Shown here: piece after piece, positions 34,621 through 44,722 of the stretch
Numbering within the stretch: the stretch's first letter is position 1
Layout: each line of letters begins with the position of its first letter
Source: Pedobacter sp. Leaf170
GTDB lineage: Bacteria; Bacteroidota; Bacteroidia; Sphingobacteriales; Sphingobacteriaceae
NCBI RefSeq assembly: GCF_920984665.1
Contig: NZ_CAKLBP010000007.1
Span: forward strand, 266,077-330,076
Length of the DNA: 64,000 bases
Direction of reading: 5' to 3'
Translations under genes and position numbers: made by a program
Notes under the pieces: generated by a model
Database searches by the model: none
Told to the model about the DNA's origin: nothing
The model's input: the letters and a program-made list of their open reading frames with translations, nothing else

Positions 34621-34633
34621 ATCACAATGTGAT
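34621..34633. promoter_or_regulatory. 13-bp palindrome upstream of the GAF kinase gene
   Basis: ATCACA-A-TGTGAT, a perfect dyad, 42 bases before the histidine-kinase ATG, in the divergent gap to GH130. It resembles a regulator site; regulator unknown. Confidence 0.35.
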
Positions 34634-34674
34634 AATAATATTTAACTTTAAAATTTTTAAAATATTCTATTTAT

Positions 34675-35817
34675 ATGTCTGAAACTGAAATTTCTGAAAC
34701 TAACGTACTGAATAAAGAAAATAATCGCTTGAAAAAGTTAGCTCGTTACGAGATTTTAGATACGAAACCAGAATTAGCTTTTAATACAATAGCAAATTTA
34801 GCTGCCAATATTTTTGAAAGTGAAAATGCAGCCATTTCTTTTGTTGATGAAGAAAACGTTTTTTACAAAGCCTCAGCTTCACAAAAATTTGATAATGTAG
34901 ATGAACTTTGTAGAAAAGTAATTCAGAACACTGATGTAACAATAGTTAAGGATAATATTTTAGTTCCATTTTTTATTGCTGCGCCATTAATTACGCCTGA
35001 AGGCTTTATAGTGGGTACAATACATGTAACTAGCCACCAGAAAATTGAGCCTACTCAAAAACAAATTGAGATGCTTAAAATGCTTGCCGGTTTGGTTATC
35101 GATAAATTAGAAAACAGATTTGCCATGCGTACGACAATGCGCACACAGGATAACCGAGTGAATATGCTTGTGCATGATTTAAAAAATCCAATGACTACCA
35201 TTTCCCTTCAATCTGAGTTGATTGGCAGAATGCCTGGCTTGGATGAGCGTAGCAAAATGATTGCGGGAAAAATAAACGCACAATCGAAGAACATTGTAGA
35301 AAGCTTAAACCATATTGTAAGTACGGCAAGAAGCGAAAATGCAGCGGTAAAACTTCAAAAAGGAAAGGTTGATTTTAAAAGTTTACTGAATAAAATTTCA
35401 AATGATTTTGGAGAAAGACTGAATAAAAGAATTTTACTATTAAAAATAGATGCACCTGAAGTTATAGAAGTTTATGGCGATGAAGAAAAATTATATTTGG
35501 CTATTGAAGCCCTGATTAAAAACGCCATCAAGTTTTCGAACTCGGGAGCAGAAATTCATTTAATTTGTTCACTTTCAGAAAATATTCTTAATATTTCAAT
35601 TATAGATAAAGGCGTTGGTATTGAAGAAGGCGATTTAGAAAAGCTTTTTATAAAATTTGCGAATTTTAATAATTCCCCAAAACAACTTCAAAGTTCAGAA
35701 GGATTAGGTTTACTACTTGCCCGAACAATTTTTGAATTACATAAAGGAAAACTTTGGGCAGAAAGTGCAGGAAAAGATAAAGGCACAACCTTCCATGTCG
35801 AAATACCTTTAAGGTAA
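34675..35817 (+). CDS. GAF-domain sensor histidine kinase
   Basis: 380 residues, soluble, no membrane helix. GAF domain at about 30-150 (ARYEILDTKPELAFNTIANLAANIF, then GTIHVTSHQKIEPTQKQ), HisKA at about 165-230 with the phosphorylated His in MLVHDLKNPMTT, HATPase at about 240-380 with NAIKFSNSG, DKGVGIEEGD and GLGLLLARTIF. The signal sensed is unknown. A partner response regulator is not adjacent. Upstream of it is a short perfect palindrome. The next gene is convergent, one base away. Confidence 0.9.
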   Translation: MSETEISETNVLNKENNRLKKLARYEILDTKPELAFNTIANLAANIFESENAAISFVDEENVFYKASASQKFDNVDELCRKVIQNTDVTIVKDNILVPFFIAAPLITPEGFIVGTIHVTSHQKIEPTQKQIEMLKMLAGLVIDKLENRFAMRTTMRTQDNRVNMLVHDLKNPMTTISLQSELIGRMPGLDERSKMIAGKINAQSKNIVESLNHIVSTARSENAAVKLQKGKVDFKSLLNKISNDFGERLNKRILLLKIDAPEVIEVYGDEEKLYLAIEALIKNAIKFSNSGAEIHLICSLSENILNISIIDKGVGIEEGDLEKLFIKFANFNNSPKQLQSSEGLGLLLARTIFELHKGKLWAESAGKDKGTTFHVEIPLR

Positions 35818-36909
35818 TTAAGTTAGGTTTACAAGCACATTTAATTTCATTTCTTCTAAAACAATCCGTTCAGAATCTGTTCGGTTTTTGTACGACCATT
35901 TTATTAATCTAACTAAACCATTTTCGATTTCAATTCCGGTAATATCCCCATCGTTAAAACAACAGCAACCTGTATTAAAATAAGCAGATTTGTATTTTTT
36001 AAGCGCCGGCATTTCTTCGCCTTTACCAATGAGTTTGTTAAGTTCACCTTTTAATAAGGCTGTTTCTGCCTCATTTTTTTGCTGCTCAGCAAATTGAATT
36101 TTGTAGTAAAGCCTTTCCAGATGTGTTAACGAAGCAAAAACCGGTTGATGGGTATGACCAGTAATTAAAGCTACATTATTTTCCTTTTCTACCCAATTGT
36201 ACATCAACGCGTTATGAACTGTTTTAAGCTGATTATCATAAGCTGGCGTATTTGGATTAATTTTTAAATAGGATTGAAAAGGCGCCCATATTGTGCTAAC
36301 AAACCATTTGCTAAACCAGTTTCCATCACTCTGCAAATCTCCCTGGTGGCCGTGGGTTAAGAAAATATCTAAATTTTTATCTTCTATATTAAATCGTAAA
36401 ATTGCGCCTTCATAAATCCGAATGCTTTGGCCATAAATACGGTTCAGATTGAAGGATGATAATGGATCATTATCCCAATACAAATCATGGTTGCCAAATA
36501 TTTTCGTGAAAGCATTTCTTTCTATAAACTTTCTTTCCAAATCAAATGTTTTCTGGTTGTGCTTAATAACAGATTCCATTAAATTTTCCCAAAGTTCTTC
36601 ACTATCTCCCAAATTCAAATAATGGAAACCTTCCTGATTATAGAATTCTAAAGCCTTAAGGTAATTTTTCTCAGCAAGGGCAAAATCATCTGCAAAATCT
36701 CTTGCTCCTTTATGCTGATCAGAAAAGATAATATATTTCTGATTACCATCAGCGTTAAATATCAGTCCTCTTTTGCCATCACCACTATTTATTTTTTGAT
36801 AAAGCTTAGTCAATGCTTCATTTATTCTGGTTGCATTTGGTCTGGAACCAAACTTATTCGACATGCGAATTACCCAATTACTCAATAAACGTTGCAACAA
36901 CTTGCGCAT
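35818..36909 (-). CDS. Metallophosphoesterase
   Basis: 363 residues; an ATG at 36864 (MSNKFGSRPN) is an alternative start. The calcineurin-type motifs are present in order: FSDQHKGARDFADD, then LNLGDSEELWE, KIFGNHDLYWD and LITGHTHQPVFASL. Members hydrolyse phosphodiesters or phosphomonoesters, with two metal ions. The substrate is not known. No signal peptide is seen, so it acts in the cytoplasm. It is convergent with the GAF kinase, whose last base is adjacent to its stop. Confidence 0.88.
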   Translation of the reverse strand: MRKLLQRLLSNWVIRMSNKFGSRPNATRINEALTKLYQKINSGDGKRGLIFNADGNQKYIIFSDQHKGARDFADDFALAEKNYLKALEFYNQEGFHYLNLGDSEELWENLMESVIKHNQKTFDLERKFIERNAFTKIFGNHDLYWDNDPLSSFNLNRIYGQSIRIYEGAILRFNIEDKNLDIFLTHGHQGDLQSDGNWFSKWFVSTIWAPFQSYLKINPNTPAYDNQLKTVHNALMYNWVEKENNVALITGHTHQPVFASLTHLERLYYKIQFAEQQKNEAETALLKGELNKLIGKGEEMPALKKYKSAYFNTGCCCFNDGDITGIEIENGLVRLIKWSYKNRTDSERIVLEEMKLNVLVNLT

Positions 36910-36964
36910 AAATCTTTATTAAATTAGCTTTATCTCTTTAAACCTTCACTGCTGCACTCACCTT

Positions 36965-36991
36965 GTCATCCTGAGCTTGTCGGAAGACCTT
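36965..36991. repeat. REP-like intergenic repeat, single copy
   Basis: The sequence GTCATCCTGAGCTTGTCGG, then AAGACCTT, lies between metallophosphoesterase and gltD. Related strings occur at 43524-43604 and 47341-47557, in the gaps only. It belongs to the repetitive palindromic family often seen between genes of Bacteroidota. Confidence 0.65.
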
Positions 36992-37040
36992 TTAAAAGTA
37001 AGAAATAAAACAATTCAACAAGATAAATCTTTCAATAACC

Positions 37041-37068
37041 AAAAAAGACTGCAATAAATGCAGCCTTT
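37041..37068 (-). terminator. Intrinsic terminator after gltD
   Basis: Stem AAAG-A-CTGCA / TGCAG-C-CTTT (37044-37053 with 37059-37068), with one mismatch pair, followed on the minus strand by a T-run, 27 bases after the gltD stop. Confidence 0.75.
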
Positions 37069-37094
37069 CAGATTTTGAATTATTTAAGTTTAAA

Positions 37095-38561
37095 TTATGC
37101 GTAAGCAATGGCATCTTTTGATGGTAGTTTGGTTTTACCCATTAAGTATTCATCTACTTTACGTGCGGCCTCTCTTCCCTCAGAGATTGCCCATACTACT
37201 AACGATTGTCCACGGCGAACATCACCAGCGGCAAATATTTTACCAATATTGGTTTGATAGTTATGCTCAGAAGCTTTAACATTTCCTCTGTTATCCAATT
37301 CTACACCTAATTTTTCAATTAAACCTTCTTTTTGCGGATGTAAAAAACCCATTGCAAGTAAAACCAATTCGCAAGGCAAATCTCTCTCACTGCCAGCAAC
37401 TTCTTTAAAGGTTACGGGTCTGCCGTTCGCATCAATTTCCCACTCAACATCTACAACTTTTAGCGCCTTTAGATTTCCGTTTTCATCGGCTATAAAGTTT
37501 TTAGTATTTACCGACCAGGCTCTTTGGGCACCTTCCTCATGCGAAGAAGTATTTTTCAATAACATTGCATAATTAGGCCATGGCATATTTTCGGTTCTTG
37601 CCTGTGGTGGCATAGGCATAATTTCAAATTGGGTTACCGATTTTGCACCGTGGCGATTTGATGTTCCGATACAATCAGAACCTGTATCACCACCACCAAT
37701 AACAATTACGTTTTTGCCTGTTGCCATAATATCTTCAGATAAAACTTCTCTGCTGGCTACGCGTTTGTTTTGTTGTTTTAAGAAATCCATTGCGTAATGT
37801 ACACCTTTTGCTTCCCTACCCGGGATAGGTAAATCTCTTGGAATAGTAGAACCACCGGCTAAGACAATTGCATTAAAATCTCTTAACAAAGTGCTGATTT
37901 CTATATTCTCACCAACATTTGCATTGCATTTAAAAATGATGCCTTCGTCTTTCATCAAATCCACACGGCGATCTACCACGTTTTTTTGAAGCTTAAAATC
38001 AGGAATGCCATAACGCAATAAACCGCCTGGTGCATCATCGCGTTCAAAAACTGTAACCTCATGTCCGGCTTTGTTTAGTTGCGCTGCGGCAGCCATTCCG
38101 GCCGGGCCTGAACCAATAACTGCAACTTTTTTACCTGTACGGATTAATGGTGCCTTTGCCTTGATGTAGCCTTTTTCGAATGCAATTTCAATAATGTGTT
38201 TTTCAATTTCCTCAATAGAAACCGGCGGACGATTTATTCCTAATACACAGGCCGATTCGCATGGTGCCGGACAAATTCTTCCGGTAAACTCCGGGAAATT
38301 GTTTGTACTTAATAAAATATCTGCTGCTTGCTCCCACTTGCCTTGATAAACGGCATCATTAAATTCTGGTATCACGTTACCCAAAGGGCAACCCGACTGA
38401 CAGAATGGAACGCCGCAATCCATACAACGGGCAGCTTGTCTGTTTAATTCTGATGATGGCAATTCATTTAAAAATTCACCATAATGTTTAACACGAGTTG
38501 AAGCCTCTTCTCTAGTGGGCGCAACTCTATCGTATTCTTGAAATCCTGTTACTTTTCCCAT
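37095..38561 (-). CDS. gltD: Glutamate synthase small subunit
   Basis: 488 residues. It transfers electrons from NADPH through FAD and Fe-S centres to the large subunit. The Fe-S Cys motifs are CMDCGVPFCQSGCPLGN and RICPAPCESACVLGI near the N-terminus; the FAD fold is VAVIGSGPAGMAAAAQL and the NADPH fold is VIVIGGGDTGSDCIG. The C-terminal FAAGDVRRGQSLVVWAI closes the FAD site. It follows gltB by two bases and is followed by a terminator, so gltBD is one operon. Confidence 0.97.
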   Translation of the reverse strand: MGKVTGFQEYDRVAPTREEASTRVKHYGEFLNELPSSELNRQAARCMDCGVPFCQSGCPLGNVIPEFNDAVYQGKWEQAADILLSTNNFPEFTGRICPAPCESACVLGINRPPVSIEEIEKHIIEIAFEKGYIKAKAPLIRTGKKVAVIGSGPAGMAAAAQLNKAGHEVTVFERDDAPGGLLRYGIPDFKLQKNVVDRRVDLMKDEGIIFKCNANVGENIEISTLLRDFNAIVLAGGSTIPRDLPIPGREAKGVHYAMDFLKQQNKRVASREVLSEDIMATGKNVIVIGGGDTGSDCIGTSNRHGAKSVTQFEIMPMPPQARTENMPWPNYAMLLKNTSSHEEGAQRAWSVNTKNFIADENGNLKALKVVDVEWEIDANGRPVTFKEVAGSERDLPCELVLLAMGFLHPQKEGLIEKLGVELDNRGNVKASEHNYQTNIGKIFAAGDVRRGQSLVVWAISEGREAARKVDEYLMGKTKLPSKDAIAYA

Positions 38562-38563
38562 GA

Positions 38564-41500
38564 CTAGTGTGTTTTTACCTGTTGATTACGTTTTGCTAAT
38601 ACTGCTTTATATTCTTTAGGGAATACTTTAACAAAATGACTCGATTGTGTTTTCCAATCACTTAAAATAAATTCCGCAACCTTACTATCTGTCAGTCTGA
38701 TATGCGTTTTTAATAAAGCTAATATTCGCTCTTCATCTTCAGCTTGTAATGGGTCAAGATCAACCATTTCTTTATTACACTTTCTTGAGAAAGTTTTGTT
38801 TGCATCGTATATCCAGGCTACACCGCCGCTCATACCTGCAGCGAAGTTGCTTCCGGTATCACCAAGAATTAAAACTTCTCCGCCCGTCATGTATTCACAA
38901 CCATGGTCGCCTACACCTTCTACAACCGCAGTTGCACCAGAATTACGAACAGCAAAACGTTCGCCTGCTTTTCCTCTTGCAAATAACTCACCTGAGGTTG
39001 CTCCGTAAAGCGCAACATTTCCTATAATTATATTTTGCTCTGGTATAAATGTTGAATTCGCAAAAGGATAAATGGCTAAGCGAGCGCCTGATAATCCTTT
39101 CCCAACGTAATCGTTTGCTTCGCCTTCTAATGATAGAGTAACCCCACGCGTATTGAAAGCACCAAAACTTTGACCTGCAGAACCAACAAATTTAAAATTG
39201 ATGGTATCTGGAGGCAGGCCTGCGCTTAAATGTACTTTGGATATTTCGTTAGATAACATTGTACCCAAAGAACGGTCGGTGTTTTTGACACTGAAGCTTG
39301 CAAAAACAGGCTCATTATTTTGTATTGCAGGTTGAGCTGCGGCAATTAATTGATGATCTAAAACATGTTCTAAACCATGATCTTGCTGTTCAGTGTTGTA
39401 TAAAGGAAGTTCGTTATCTTCAGCTTTAAAAAGAATTGCAGATAAATCTAAGTGTTTTAACTTCCAATCTTCTTCCGGCAATTCACGCACTTTTAAAATA
39501 TCAGCCTGGCCAACCATTTCATGTATCGTTCTAAAACCTAGCTCAGCCATTATCTCACGTAGTTCTTCAGCAAGGAAATGGAATAGATTAACCACATGGT
39601 CTGCATCGCCGCTAAATAACTTTCTTAATTCAGGGTCTTGCGTTGCCACACCAACCGGGCAAGTATTTAAATGACACTTACGCATCATTATACAACCCGC
39701 GGTTACTAAGGCAGCCGTTGCTACACCCCATTCTTCGGCACCTAATAAAGCCGCAATGGCAATATCTCTACCTGTTTTTAACTGACCATCAGTTTGTAAA
39801 ACGATTCTGTTACGTAATCTATTTTTAACTAAAGTTTGATGTGCTTCTGCTAAGCCTAATTCCCATGGTAAACCTGCATGCTGGATAGATGTTAAAGGTG
39901 ATGCACCAGTTCCACCATCAAAGCCTGAAACCAAAATTACATCAGCATGTGCTTTAGCAACTCCGGCGGCAATTGTACCAACACCAGCTTTAGAAACTAA
40001 TTTAACATTGATTCTAGCTGCTCGGTTTGCATTTTTCAAATCGTATATCAGCTGTGCTAAATCCTCAATAGAATAAATATCGTGGTGTGGTGGAGGCGAA
40101 ATTAAACCTACACCTGGCGTTGAGTGACGAACTTTTGCAATCCAATCATCAACTTTATCGCCAGGTAATTGTCCACCTTCTCCTGGTTTTGCCCCCTGAG
40201 CCATTTTAATCTGTAACTCATCAGCATTTGTTAAATAATAACTGGTTACGCCAAAACGTGCTGAAGCAACTTGTTTAATTGCCGAACGCATACTATCGCC
40301 ATTTGGCAATTTTGTATAACGCATTTCATCCTCACCGCCTTCACCAGTATTACTTTTTCCGCCAATACGATTCATCGCGATAGCTAAAGTAGAATGTGCT
40401 TCGTGAGAGATTGAACCGAAAGACATCGCCCCTGTTGCAAATCTTTTCAAAATTGATTCTGTAGATTCAACTTCATTTAATGGAACCGGAGTTCTGGTAT
40501 AATTAAATTCAAACAATCCACGAATGGTATAAGCCTGCTGCGTTTGCTCATTTACTAATTTCGAATATTGCTTAAATACATTGTAGTCATTTCTACGGGT
40601 TGCATTTTGCAATAGATGGATGGTTTGCGGGTTAAACAAATGCGCTTCACCTTTTCTGCGGAATTTATAAGTTCCACCGGCTGGTAATAAGTTTTCTGTT
40701 TGTGTTGCCGGACCAAAACTACGGTGATGTTTAATTAGAGTTTCTTTTGCAATTTCATCCAAACCTAAACCACCAACGCGAGAAACAGCTCCTGTAAAAT
40801 ACGTATTTACAACCTGTTTATTTAAGCCCAGAATTTCAAAAATCTGTGCGCCTTGATACGACTGTAAGGTCGAAATACCCATCTTTGAGAAGATTTTAAG
40901 CAATCCTGCATTCACAGCGTAAATATAATTTTTAGTTAGTTTTTCTGCGGATAAACCAGACTCTGCCTGAAAACCATTTATCGTTTCTAAAGCCAGGTAA
41001 GGATTGATTGCCGTAACACCAAAACCTAGTAAAGTTGCAAAGTGATGAACTTCCCAGATATCGCCAGCTTCGATTACAATACCAACCGCACCACGATAAC
41101 CTTTACGGATTAAATGATGGTGAACTGCAGAAACCGCCAACAAAGAAGGCATTGCAGCATGTTCCGAATCGATTGCCCTATCTGTTAATACGATAACCTG
41201 AAAACCATCTTCAACAGCATCAACCGCGTAACGGCAAAGTCTATCCAAAGCCTTCGCCATAGCACCAGGTTTTCCATCAGCTCTAAAATAGGTTTGTAAT
41301 GTTTTAGCCTGAAAAACACCTGTATCGATACTTCTTAATTTCTCTAATTCCTGATTGGTTAATATTGGATGTTTTATAGCTACGCAATGCGATTGCAAAG
41401 GGTTTTCTTCCAAAAGATTACCATTGCTACCCATAAAACTAGCCAAACTCATCACCACTTTTTCCCTAATCGGATCGATTGGCGGGTTGGTTACCTGCGC

Positions 41501-43063
41501 AAATAGTTGTTTAAAATAATTTGATAAATGTTGCGGACGTTTTGATAAAATCGCTAAGGGTGTATCAGTTCCCATCGAACCAATTGGCTCTTTGGCATCA
41601 ATAGCCATTGGTTTTAAAAGCAAATCGATATCTTCTCTGCTGTAACCAAAAACCTGCTGATATTTAAAAATAGATTCTTCCGAAAGCCCGGTAAACATTA
41701 CACGCGGCTCAGGCAATTCCTCTAAGCGAATTTGATATTGGTTAATCCAATCTGCATAAGGACTTTTACTGCAAACCTGCGTTTTAATTTCTTCATCGCT
41801 GATGATTCTGCCCTGCTCCATATCCACAACGAACATTTTGCCGGGCGTTAATCTACCTTTTTCTATAATTGTACTTTGGTCGATAGCCAATGCGCCGGCC
41901 TCTGACCCCATGATAACACGATCATCAGACGTAATGGCATAACGAGAAGGACGTAAACCGTTTCTATCTAAGGTTGCACCGATCAATTTACCATCTGTAA
42001 AGGCAATTGCTGCTGGTCCATCCCAAGGCTCCATTAAAGTTGCATGGAATTCATAGAAAGCCTTTTTCATTGGGTCCATATCTTCATTACCATCCCAGGC
42101 TTCTGGTACTAACATCATTAAAACATGTGGCAAGGTTCTGCCTGCATGCAATAATAACTCAATAACGTTATCTAAACAACCCGAATCCGAATTCGTTTCG
42201 TCGATAACGGGTAATAACATATCCAGTTCTTCTGGCGTAAAATATGCCGAAGCAAAAGATTTAACACCAGCCCTAAACCAGTTTAAGTTCCCTTGTAAGG
42301 TATTAATCTCTCCATTGTGAGCAATAAAACGGAAAGGTTGAGCTAATCTCCAAGATGGGAAAGTATTGGTTGCAAAACGTGAGTGTACCAAGCCTAAAGC
42401 CGAAACCACACGTTTATCAGTTAAATCTTTAAAATAGGTACGAACTTGCAAAGAAGTAAGCTGGCCTTTATAAATAATGGTTTGTGCAGAAAGGGAAACA
42501 ATGTAAAAATCTTTACCACCGTGAACTGTATTTACAATAAGTTTAATCAGGTAGTTTTTAAAGATGTATAGCTTGCGTTCGAAATCGGCACCAGGATTTA
42601 CCGCGTATGGTCTGGCGATAAAAACCTGCTCAATTTCAGGCTCAACAGATAATGCCATACTGCCAATATCGGTGGTATCTACATCAACCTTTCTAAAACC
42701 TAAAATTTCGAGTCCGAGTTTTTCAGCAGCACGGTAAATAAGTTCTCTGCATTCTTCTCTCGAACGAATATCCTTCGGCATAAATAACATGCCAACACCA
42801 TAATTATTGGTTTCTGGTAAGCTAAAGCCAGCTTTTAAACATTCATCATAAAAAAATTCGTGAGGAATCTGAATCATGATTCCGGCGCCATCGCCTGTGT
42901 TTGGTTCTGCTCCACTTGCCCCTCTATGATCTAGATTTTCTAAAATAGTAAGCGCATCGGAGATGATTTGATGCGATTTTCGCCCTTTCACATGCGCAAC
43001 AAACCCGATACCGCAGGCATCGTGTTCGAATTGTGCATTATACAATCCACTGTTTGGTTCCAT
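38564..43063 (-). CDS. gltB: Glutamate synthase large subunit
   Basis: 1499 residues, normal length. It makes glutamate from glutamine and 2-oxoglutarate. The mature N-terminal nucleophile is Cys17 in EHDACGIGFVAHVKG, so a 16-residue propeptide is removed. The class II glutaminase domain runs to about 430, the central domain to about 780, then the FMN synthase domain with GSISHEAHSTLAIAMNRIGGKSNTGEGGED and MRKCHLNTCPVGVATQ (Fe-S Cys residues), and the last 250 residues are the beta-helix (GxxG repeats such as GEGVGDHGCEYMTGG). Upstream is an AT-rich 760-base stretch with repeats before the SRP RNA. Confidence 0.98.
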   Translation of the reverse strand: MEPNSGLYNAQFEHDACGIGFVAHVKGRKSHQIISDALTILENLDHRGASGAEPNTGDGAGIMIQIPHEFFYDECLKAGFSLPETNNYGVGMLFMPKDIRSREECRELIYRAAEKLGLEILGFRKVDVDTTDIGSMALSVEPEIEQVFIARPYAVNPGADFERKLYIFKNYLIKLIVNTVHGGKDFYIVSLSAQTIIYKGQLTSLQVRTYFKDLTDKRVVSALGLVHSRFATNTFPSWRLAQPFRFIAHNGEINTLQGNLNWFRAGVKSFASAYFTPEELDMLLPVIDETNSDSGCLDNVIELLLHAGRTLPHVLMMLVPEAWDGNEDMDPMKKAFYEFHATLMEPWDGPAAIAFTDGKLIGATLDRNGLRPSRYAITSDDRVIMGSEAGALAIDQSTIIEKGRLTPGKMFVVDMEQGRIISDEEIKTQVCSKSPYADWINQYQIRLEELPEPRVMFTGLSEESIFKYQQVFGYSREDIDLLLKPMAIDAKEPIGSMGTDTPLAILSKRPQHLSNYFKQLFAQVTNPPIDPIREKVVMSLASFMGSNGNLLEENPLQSHCVAIKHPILTNQELEKLRSIDTGVFQAKTLQTYFRADGKPGAMAKALDRLCRYAVDAVEDGFQVIVLTDRAIDSEHAAMPSLLAVSAVHHHLIRKGYRGAVGIVIEAGDIWEVHHFATLLGFGVTAINPYLALETINGFQAESGLSAEKLTKNYIYAVNAGLLKIFSKMGISTLQSYQGAQIFEILGLNKQVVNTYFTGAVSRVGGLGLDEIAKETLIKHHRSFGPATQTENLLPAGGTYKFRRKGEAHLFNPQTIHLLQNATRRNDYNVFKQYSKLVNEQTQQAYTIRGLFEFNYTRTPVPLNEVESTESILKRFATGAMSFGSISHEAHSTLAIAMNRIGGKSNTGEGGEDEMRYTKLPNGDSMRSAIKQVASARFGVTSYYLTNADELQIKMAQGAKPGEGGQLPGDKVDDWIAKVRHSTPGVGLISPPPHHDIYSIEDLAQLIYDLKNANRAARINVKLVSKAGVGTIAAGVAKAHADVILVSGFDGGTGASPLTSIQHAGLPWELGLAEAHQTLVKNRLRNRIVLQTDGQLKTGRDIAIAALLGAEEWGVATAALVTAGCIMMRKCHLNTCPVGVATQDPELRKLFSGDADHVVNLFHFLAEELREIMAELGFRTIHEMVGQADILKVRELPEEDWKLKHLDLSAILFKAEDNELPLYNTEQQDHGLEHVLDHQLIAAAQPAIQNNEPVFASFSVKNTDRSLGTMLSNEISKVHLSAGLPPDTINFKFVGSAGQSFGAFNTRGVTLSLEGEANDYVGKGLSGARLAIYPFANSTFIPEQNIIIGNVALYGATSGELFARGKAGERFAVRNSGATAVVEGVGDHGCEYMTGGEVLILGDTGSNFAAGMSGGVAWIYDANKTFSRKCNKEMVDLDPLQAEDEERILALLKTHIRLTDSKVAEFILSDWKTQSSHFVKVFPKEYKAVLAKRNQQVKTH

Positions 43064-43442
43064 TCTTTGCTCGTTAGTTGTTAGTGTATAGGAAACACTA
43101 AGTTAAAAAAAATGAATTGCAAATTATAGAGTTGATACGATTTTTAGAATAATTTTAGTTCTTATACAATAAATTGAAGTTAAAATACAATATCAACAAC
43201 AATAAAACACTTTAATTGTAATATTTATAAATGAATAATATTGGCTTTTTAACTAACTTTTAAGGTGTAATGTTTAGTAAATCGATTAAATAAATATTTT
43301 ATATATAAATTATGTATTTATAAATGAACACATATAATGTTTAATTAAACTTTGGATTATATATTTTAATGACATCACAAACATTCATTTGCAATGACAG
43401 AGATATTTTCGATTAAGCCTAAAAATAATTTACAAGATTTAT

Positions 43443-43604
43443 CTTCGCTGAACACTTCTTATTTCTCTGCGAAGGTAGAAATGACGAAACTAAATATCAT
43501 TAACTGATGGAAAAACAAAGAAATTGTCTTCTTGAGCTTGCCGAATGACCTTATTTTTTTGCTATTTCAACCGTTACAAGATCTTCGACAAGCTCTGACT
43601 GACA
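43443..43604. repeat. REP-like repeat cluster upstream of the SRP RNA
   Basis: Three elements in the gap between gltB and ffs: a CTTCGC...GCGAAG hairpin at 43443-43474, TTGTCTTCTTGAGCTTGCCG and AATGACCTT at 43524-43552, and the inverse GATCTTCGACAAGCTCTGACTGACA at 43580-43604. The last two are inverted copies of the GTCATxCTGAGCTTGTCGAAG family with 27 bases between them. The rest of 43064-43785 is AT-rich with no gene I can support. Confidence 0.6.
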
Positions 43605-43788
43605 ACCGTTTTCTTATAGTTAATAATATTTGTAAGCCCCTCTTTCCTTTATCCATAATAACAATTGAATTGCCATGATATATATAATGGTTCCTTAGTA
43701 TGTACATAAGTTTTACTACCTATTAAAACTTTATTAAATTACTAATCAGCGTTATAGCTTAAATGACTAAAAAATTAAATAAATGGGT

Positions 43789-43818
43789 TTTGCAAAACCA
43801 CATCTTTTTCTACCTTTG
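43789..43818 (+). promoter_or_regulatory. Bacteroidota promoter of the SRP RNA gene
   Basis: TTTG at 43789-43792, an 18-base spacer, and TACCTTTG at 43811-43818 match the Bacteroidota primary sigma consensus TTTG-N17-23-TAnnTTTG. The expected start site falls at 43823, the first G of the RNA stem. Confidence 0.85.
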
Positions 43819-43822
43819 TGCC

Positions 43823-43920
43823 GGGCAAGTCTTTTACGACCAGCTCCCTTTGAACTCCCCCAGGATGGGAACATAGCAAGGGTAGAAGGTTGTAGCGGTG
43901 CGATAGAAGTTGCTTGCCCA
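43823..43920 (+). ncRNA. ffs: Signal recognition particle RNA, bacterial small type
   Basis: A 97-98-base RNA with closed ends: GGGCAAG (43823-43829) pairs with CTTGCCC (43913-43919). The apical region reads CTCCCCCAGGATGGGAACAT, then AGCAAGGGTAG, which is the Ffh-binding loop (CAGG, GGAA tetraloop, AGCAAGG). It is transcribed from an ideal promoter and ends in seven T (43921-43927). The RNA is the scaffold for Ffh in membrane targeting of nascent proteins. Identification rests on motif and layout. Confidence 0.85.
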
Positions 43921-44035
43921 TTTTTTTCTTTTCCCTTAATCCCTCCGATATAAAATCGGAGTAAACTCTGAAGGGGGAATTAAATTCTTCAGGGTTTAAA
44001 TCTTATAAAACTCAAATATTTAAGAATTTATAAAC

Positions 44036-44695
44036 ATGAAATTTTTTATCGACACAGCAAATCTTGATCAGATTAAAGAAGCTCAGGATTTAGGTATTTT
44101 AGATGGCGTAACCACCAACCCTAGCTTAATGGCTAAAGAAGGTATCACAGGCGACCAAAACGTAATCAATCATTATAAAGCAATTTGCGATATCGTTGAT
44201 GATAATGTAAGTGCAGAAGTAATTTCAACCACTTATGATGAAATCGTTAAGGAAGGTGAAGCACTAGCAGCGCTTAACCCGAAAATTGTTGTTAAAGTAC
44301 CAATGATTAAAGACGGCGTTAAAGCAATTAAATATTTTTCTTCAAAAGGTATTAAAACTAATTGTACTTTAATTTTCTCTGCCGGACAAGCTTTATTAGC
44401 GGCTAAGGCTGGCGCAACTTATGTTTCTCCATTTTTAGGCCGTTTAGATGATATTTCTAGCGATGGCTTGGTTCTAATCGAAGACATTAGAACAATTTTT
44501 GATAATTACGGATACGAAACTCAAATTTTAGCGGCATCAATCCGCGGACCATTACACATTGTAAATTGTGCAAAATTAGGTGCAGATGTTATTACTGCGC
44601 CTTTAGCAGCAATTGTTGGCTTGCTAAAACATCCATTAACCGATAGCGGCTTAGCTACTTTCTTAGCAGACCACGCAAAAGCAGCTGGAAAATAA
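44036..44695 (+). CDS. fsa: Small transaldolase / fructose-6-phosphate aldolase
   Basis: 219 residues, the short form (about 220) that lacks the extra domain of classic transaldolase. Schiff-base Lys87 is in IVVKVPM; the start MKFFIDTANLDQIKEA with GVTTNPSLMAKEG and the IFSAGQALLAAKAGATYVSPFLGRLDD block are typical. These enzymes act as transaldolase in the pentose phosphate pathway or as fructose-6-phosphate aldolase; in Bacteroidota transaldolase is the more likely. The ATG lies about 115 bases after the SRP RNA. Confidence 0.93.
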   Translation: MKFFIDTANLDQIKEAQDLGILDGVTTNPSLMAKEGITGDQNVINHYKAICDIVDDNVSAEVISTTYDEIVKEGEALAALNPKIVVKVPMIKDGVKAIKYFSSKGIKTNCTLIFSAGQALLAAKAGATYVSPFLGRLDDISSDGLVLIEDIRTIFDNYGYETQILAASIRGPLHIVNCAKLGADVITAPLAAIVGLLKHPLTDSGLATFLADHAKAAGK

Positions 44696-44722
44696 GTTTT
44701 GAGTCGAGCGTCTTAAAATAAT

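Noticed and set aside
38749..39828. Several plus-strand ORFs inside gltB
   Set aside because: Shadows of a long, well-conserved gene on the other strand.
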